Shown here piece by piece: positions 60,627 to 64,000 of a DNA stretch of 64,000 nucleotides (its first letter is position 1; each line of letters begins with the position of its first letter). Made by a program: the position numbers and the translations under genes. The stretch comes from Sphingopyxis sp. QXT-31 (GTDB taxonomy: Bacteria > Pseudomonadota > Alphaproteobacteria > Sphingomonadales > Sphingomonadaceae). The notes below the pieces were generated by a model that was given only the letters and a program-made list of their open reading frames with translations, ran no database searches and was not told where the DNA came from. The stretch is from NCBI RefSeq assembly GCF_001984035.1, contig NZ_CP019449.1, positions 4,097,501-4,161,500 on the forward strand. The letters run 5' to 3'.

Positions 60627-61739
60627 TCAGGCCTCGACCGGCCCATCGGCCGTGAGGCGGTAGCCGCAACCGAGCGCGCGCGCCTCGTCGGCGTCCGACA
60701 GCGCCGCGACCGTCTGCCAGCCGTCGGCGCGCAGGCTTGCCGCAAGTTCGGCGTCATGGCCGAGTGGCAGGAAGATGCGGCGTTCGGCGACATCCTCGGC
60801 GCCGAGGCCGTCGTCGATCAGCGGGTCGGGGTAGAGCGAGAAGCCGACCGCCGATTCCTCATGATCCTCGCCGACCGGGATCGCATAGCCGCCGCCGCGG
60901 CCGATCGCATCGCCCTGGCCGGGGACGAAGATCTGGAACCCGAACCAGCTCTGATAGGCGAAGCCGTGGCGCTCGGTCGGGTCGAGCGTCAGCGACACGC
61001 GGTCGCGGATGGGGGCGGCGATGGCTTCGAGTGCGTCGATCCGGCTCGCCAGCACACCGATGCTGTCGAAGGCGCGCAGGTCGGCGATCGCCTGGTCGAA
61101 GGGGCCGGTGGCGCGGAGCAAGGGCAGATAGGCCGCGGCGCCGATGCGGACGAGCGCGCCGGCATCCTTGGCGTCGAGTTCGTCGCGCAAGGTTTCGAGG
61201 CTGGCCGCGACGGGCAGCGACGCGGCGAGCAGATCGACCGCGTCGGGCAGGGTGAAGTCGATCGTCACGGGGCCGATGCCCGCAGCGTCGAGCGCGTCGA
61301 TCGCGACGGTGACGATCTCGCGCGCCGCGGCGACGCTGTCGCTGCCGATCAGTTCGGCGCCGACCTGCAGCATTTCGCGCGCGGGGCGGAGCTGGCTCGC
61401 GCGCAATTTGACGATCTGGCCGGCGTAGCAGAGGCGCAGCGGGCGCGGCGCCTGTGCGAGGAGCGAAGTCGCGATGCGGCCGACCTGGCGCGTGATGTCG
61501 GGGCGGAGCGCGAGCGTGCGCTGCGATACCGGATCGGTGAAGCGCAGCAGGTCACGAGCCGAGCGATCGTCGTCGCCGCCGAGCGTCTCGCGGAATTCGG
61601 CGAGCGGGGGCGACACGCGGCCATAGCCGTGCGCGCGCATCGCATCGACGAGCGCGCGGGTGACGCGCGACGCTGCCTCGGCCTGTTGCGGCAGGCGGTC
61701 GCGGAGGCCTTCGGGCAGCAGGGCGGGGGTGCGAGGCAT
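60627..61739 (-). CDS. hisZ: ATP phosphoribosyltransferase regulatory subunit
   Basis: HisZ is the catalytically inactive, HisRS-like partner of the short HisG that starts histidine synthesis. The 370-residue protein has class-II synthetase motif 2-like elements (LALRPDITRQVGRIA, QLRPAREMLQVGAELIG) and a degenerate active site, as expected. Its presence implies a short-form HisG elsewhere. I chose the ATG at 61739 (MPRTPALLPEGLRD). It follows serA after repeat copy D on the same strand. Confidence 0.93.
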   Translation of the reverse strand: MPRTPALLPEGLRDRLPQQAEAASRVTRALVDAMRAHGYGRVSPPLAEFRETLGGDDDRSARDLLRFTDPVSQRTLALRPDITRQVGRIATSLLAQAPRPLRLCYAGQIVKLRASQLRPAREMLQVGAELIGSDSVAAAREIVTVAIDALDAAGIGPVTIDFTLPDAVDLLAASLPVAASLETLRDELDAKDAGALVRIGAAAYLPLLRATGPFDQAIADLRAFDSIGVLASRIDALEAIAAPIRDRVSLTLDPTERHGFAYQSWFGFQIFVPGQGDAIGRGGGYAIPVGEDHEESAVGFSLYPDPLIDDGLGAEDVAERRIFLPLGHDAELAASLRADGWQTVAALSDADEARALGCGYRLTADGPVEA

Positions 61740-61783
61740 GGTGGGGCCTTTAGGCGGGTGCAGGAGACTCAACAATCCCGAAT

Positions 61784-61865
61784 TCCGTGCGCATCGAGCG
61801 AAGTCGAGATGCTGTGAGGGCATATGACACCGATGGGTGTCTCGACTTCGCTCGACACGAGCGGG
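61784..61865. repeat. Dispersed palindromic repeat, family 1, copy D
   Basis: CCGTGCGCATCGAGCGAAGT and CTCGACTTCGCTCGACACGA are the arms, with the left arm mutated at several sites. It lies in the serA-hisZ gap, so it is inside a likely transcription unit. Confidence 0.85.
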
Positions 61866-61880
61866 ATTGAGAGCCGGGTC

Positions 61881-63467
61881 TTAGAACTTCAGGCCCTTCA
61901 CCGTCTTCACGCCCGGAAGCTGGCACAGCTGCCACAAGAGCGGTTCCGGCATCGGCGAGTCGAGGCTGAGCAGCAGCACCGCTTCGCCGCCCGCGGCGCG
62001 GCGGCCGAGGTGGAAGGTGCCGATGTTGAGCCCCGCTTCGCCGAGCGCGGTGCCGATGCGGCCGATGAACCCCGGCGCGTCCTCGTTGACGATGTAGAGC
62101 ATATGGCCGTCGAGGTCGGCTTCGACCTTGATGCCGAACATCTCGACGAGGCGCGGGTCGCCGTTGCTGAACAAAGTTCCCGCGACCGAGCGGTCGCCCG
62201 CCTCGGTCGCGACGGTCACGCGGACGAGCGTGTGGTAATCGCCGTCGCGATCGTGGCGCACTTCGCGCACGTCGAGGCCGCGTTCGCGCGCGAGGTGCGG
62301 GGCGTTGACCATGTTCACCGCGTCCGAATAGCGGCGCATCAGGCCCGTGAGCACCGCGGCGGTGATCGGCTTGAGGTTCAGTTCGGCGGCGGCGCCCTCG
62401 ACCTCGACCGAGATGCTCGTGAGGTTGTCGTGCGCGAGTTGGCCGACGAGGCTGCCGAGCTTTTCGGCGAGGCTCATATAGGGGCGCAGCTTCGGCGCTT
62501 CTTCGGCCGAGAGGCTGGGGACGTTGAGCGCGTTGGTGATGCCGCCGGTGAGGAGATAGTCGCTGATCTGCTCGGCGACCTGGATGGCGACATTGACCTG
62601 CGCCTCGTCGGTCGACGCGCCCAGATGCGGGGTGCAGATGAAGTTCGGCGTACCGAACAGCGGATGGTCGGCGGCGGGCGGCTCGGTCTGGAACACGTCG
62701 AGCGCGGCGCCCGCGACATGGCCGCGGTCGAGCGCCTCCTTCAGCGCGGCTTCGTCGATCAGCCCGCCGCGCGCGCAGTTGATGATGCGCACGCCCTTTT
62801 TGGCTTTCGCCAGATTTTCCTTCGACAGGATGTTGCGCGTCTGGTCGGTCAGCGGGGTGTGCAGCGTGATGAAATCGGCCTTGGCGAGCAGCGTGTCGAG
62901 GTCGGCCTTTTCGACGCCGAGCTCGATCGCGCGCTCGGGGGTCAGGAAGGGGTCGAAGGCGACGACCTTCATGCGCAGGCCCAGCGCACGCTCGGCGACG
63001 ATGCTGCCGATATTGCCGCAGCCGATCAGGCCGAGCGTCTTCGAGGTCAGCTCGACGCCCATGAAGTCGTTCTTCGGCCATTTGCCAGCCTGCGTCAGCG
63101 TGTTCGCTTCGGGGATCTGGCGCGCGAGCGCGAACATCATAGCGATCGCATGTTCGGCGGTGGTGATGCTGTTGCCGAAGGGCGTGTTCATCACGATGAC
63201 GCCCTGCTTCGACGCCGAGGGGATATCGACATTGTCGACGCCGATGCCGGCGCGGCCGACGACCTTGAGGTTCGTCGCGGCGGCGAGGACGTCGGCGGTG
63301 ACCTTGGTCGCCGAGCGGATGGCGAGACCGTCGTAGGCGCCGATCATCGCGATCAGTTCATCCTTGGTCTTGCCGGTGATGACGTCAACGTCGATGCCGC
63401 GTTCCTTGAAGATCGCAGCGGCTTTGGGATCCATCTTGTCGCTGATGAGGACTTTGGGTGCGGTCAT
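61881..63467 (-). CDS. serA: D-3-phosphoglycerate dehydrogenase (long form with ACT domain)
   Basis: SerA starts serine synthesis by oxidising 3-phosphoglycerate. The 528-residue enzyme has the 2-hydroxyacid dehydrogenase core (VGRAGIGVDNVD, GCGNIGSIVAERA, the NCARGGLIDEAAL strand, CTPHLGAST with the catalytic His). An intervening ASB domain (about 320-445) and a C-terminal ACT domain (about 455-528, LYIVNEDAPGFIGRIG) follow, as in the long type I enzymes. I chose the ATG at 63467; longer frames run into the hairpin region. It follows serC on the same strand. Confidence 0.97.
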   Translation of the reverse strand: MTAPKVLISDKMDPKAAAIFKERGIDVDVITGKTKDELIAMIGAYDGLAIRSATKVTADVLAAATNLKVVGRAGIGVDNVDIPSASKQGVIVMNTPFGNSITTAEHAIAMMFALARQIPEANTLTQAGKWPKNDFMGVELTSKTLGLIGCGNIGSIVAERALGLRMKVVAFDPFLTPERAIELGVEKADLDTLLAKADFITLHTPLTDQTRNILSKENLAKAKKGVRIINCARGGLIDEAALKEALDRGHVAGAALDVFQTEPPAADHPLFGTPNFICTPHLGASTDEAQVNVAIQVAEQISDYLLTGGITNALNVPSLSAEEAPKLRPYMSLAEKLGSLVGQLAHDNLTSISVEVEGAAAELNLKPITAAVLTGLMRRYSDAVNMVNAPHLARERGLDVREVRHDRDGDYHTLVRVTVATEAGDRSVAGTLFSNGDPRLVEMFGIKVEADLDGHMLYIVNEDAPGFIGRIGTALGEAGLNIGTFHLGRRAAGGEAVLLLSLDSPMPEPLLWQLCQLPGVKTVKGLKF

Positions 63468-63480
63468 TTTATGTCTCCGT

Positions 63481-63541
63481 ATCCCGGCGGTAACCGGGAT
63501 GTGTGGCGGGATGGGGAAATGGGCCCCGGCTTGCGCCGGGG
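63481..63541. repeat. Two GC-rich hairpins between serC and serA
   Basis: ATCCCGG/CCGGGAT (63481-63500) and CCCCGGC-TTGC-GCCGGGG (63524-63541) are two small palindromes. They lie between serA and serC and resemble REP-like units; they may attenuate or stabilise the transcript. Confidence 0.55.
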
Positions 63542-63551
63542 AGCACACAGG

Positions 63552-64000
63552 TCAGGCCGAAAGGCTGGCGTAGGCCCAGTCGAGCCACGGGCCGAGGGCC
63601 TCGACATCGGCGGTGTCGACGGTCGCGCCGCACCAGATACGAAGGCCCGGGGGCGCGTCGCGGTAGCCCGCGATGTCGTACGCCGCGCCTTCGGCTTCGA
63701 GCAGCCCCGCGAACTTCTTGATGAAGCCCTCGTCGGCGCCCGCGACCGACAGGCAGACCGAGGTCTTCGAGCGGCTGGCGGGATCGGCGGCGAGATGGCT
63801 CAGCCACTCGCGGTCGGCGACGATCTTGTCGAGCGCTGCGGCGTTCGCATCGCTGCGCGCCTTCAGGCCTTCGAGACCGCCGAGCGACTTCGCCCATTCG
63901 AGCGCGAAGATCGCGTCCTCGACCGCGAGCATCGAGGGGGTGTTTATCGTCTCGCCCTTGAACACACCCTCGGCGAGCGCGCCCTTCGAAACGAGGCGGA
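63552..64000 (-). CDS. serC: Phosphoserine aminotransferase, C-terminal part
   Basis: This is the last ~150 residues of SerC, cut by the window edge; the start lies beyond 64000. The segment LVSKGALAEGVFKGETINTPSMLAVE and the tail SKTSVCLSVAGADEGF, GYRDAPPGLRIWCGATVD match the alphaproteobacterial SerC. SerC converts 3-phosphohydroxypyruvate to phosphoserine, the step after SerA. serC-serA order is usual. Confidence 0.93.
   Translation of the reverse strand, partial: RLVSKGALAEGVFKGETINTPSMLAVEDAIFALEWAKSLGGLEGLKARSDANAAALDKIVADREWLSHLAADPASRSKTSVCLSVAGADEGFIKKFAGLLEAEGAAYDIAGYRDAPPGLRIWCGATVDTADVEALGPWLDWAYASLSA

Overview
The window reads as a chromosomal stretch of a high-GC alphaproteobacterium of the order Sphingomonadales, most like Sphingopyxis. 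That assignment is inference. It rests on strong G/C bias at third codon positions, the serC-serA-hisZ-purA gene order, the lgt/MidA-like/GNAT/pgeF operon, the mlaE-mlaF-mlaD-lipoprotein operon, and short palindromic intergenic repeats that I recall from sphingomonads. There is no rRNA, tRNA, CRISPR array, phage block or intact insertion sequence. Nearly all of the window is core or common accessory chromosome, densely packed, with many ATGA/GTGA stop-start overlaps.

Layout. 1-3.9 kb: the end of an M56/BlaR1-type sensor peptidase, an MBL-fold hydrolase, a DUF4230 protein and nadA. 3.9-5.0 kb: the largest gene-poor stretch, holding six GANTC (CcrM) sites, an 11-bp direct repeat, a perfect DnaA box, a run of consecutive hairpins ending in a good terminator (candidate structured RNA), and a dispersed repeat. 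5.0-12 kb: two tandem GlsB/YeaQ membrane proteins, an RND efflux adaptor/permease pair and a DUF445 protein. 12-22 kb: a YeeZ-like epimerase, pepN, a three-gene signalling cassette, and the mla-type lipid transport operon running into it on the same strand. 22-29 kb: a HAD phosphatase, a trans-sulfuration-type PLP enzyme, a DASS transporter, pgeF, GNAT, MidA-like and lgt.

29-35.9 kb: an acyl-CoA synthetase, a cytochrome b plus Mo-oxidoreductase pair, DUF1801, a membrane acyltransferase, and a WYL regulator with a clear operator facing a Tat-exported protein. 36-47 kb: a Sel1 protein, argG, a small WRY-rich protein, a threonine-aldolase-type enzyme, a DMT transporter, an esterase-like hydrolase, murA, a DUF3011 protein, and an HxlR regulator divergent from an HCCA-isomerase/SDR operon with palindromic operators between them. 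47-52.7 kb: clpS, a phasin with an Ala/Lys/Pro-rich N-terminus, phaC, alaC, a MITE-like element with 32-bp inverted repeats whose right end supplies the start of a DUF2721 gene, and a second dispersed repeat. 52.7-64 kb: an amidase, an MFS transporter, an FMN reductase, a methyltransferase, purA, a hydrolase, an entericidin-type lipoprotein, a DOPA-dioxygenase-like protein, hisZ, serA and the 3' part of serC.

The most unusual material is intergenic: the 3.9-4.5 kb region, the MITE at the DUF2721 start, a G11/G-quadruplex tract near 57.2 kb, the 21-bp palindrome upstream of the phasin, and the apparent CTG start of the receiver-HWE kinase. No clearly new multi-gene system was found.
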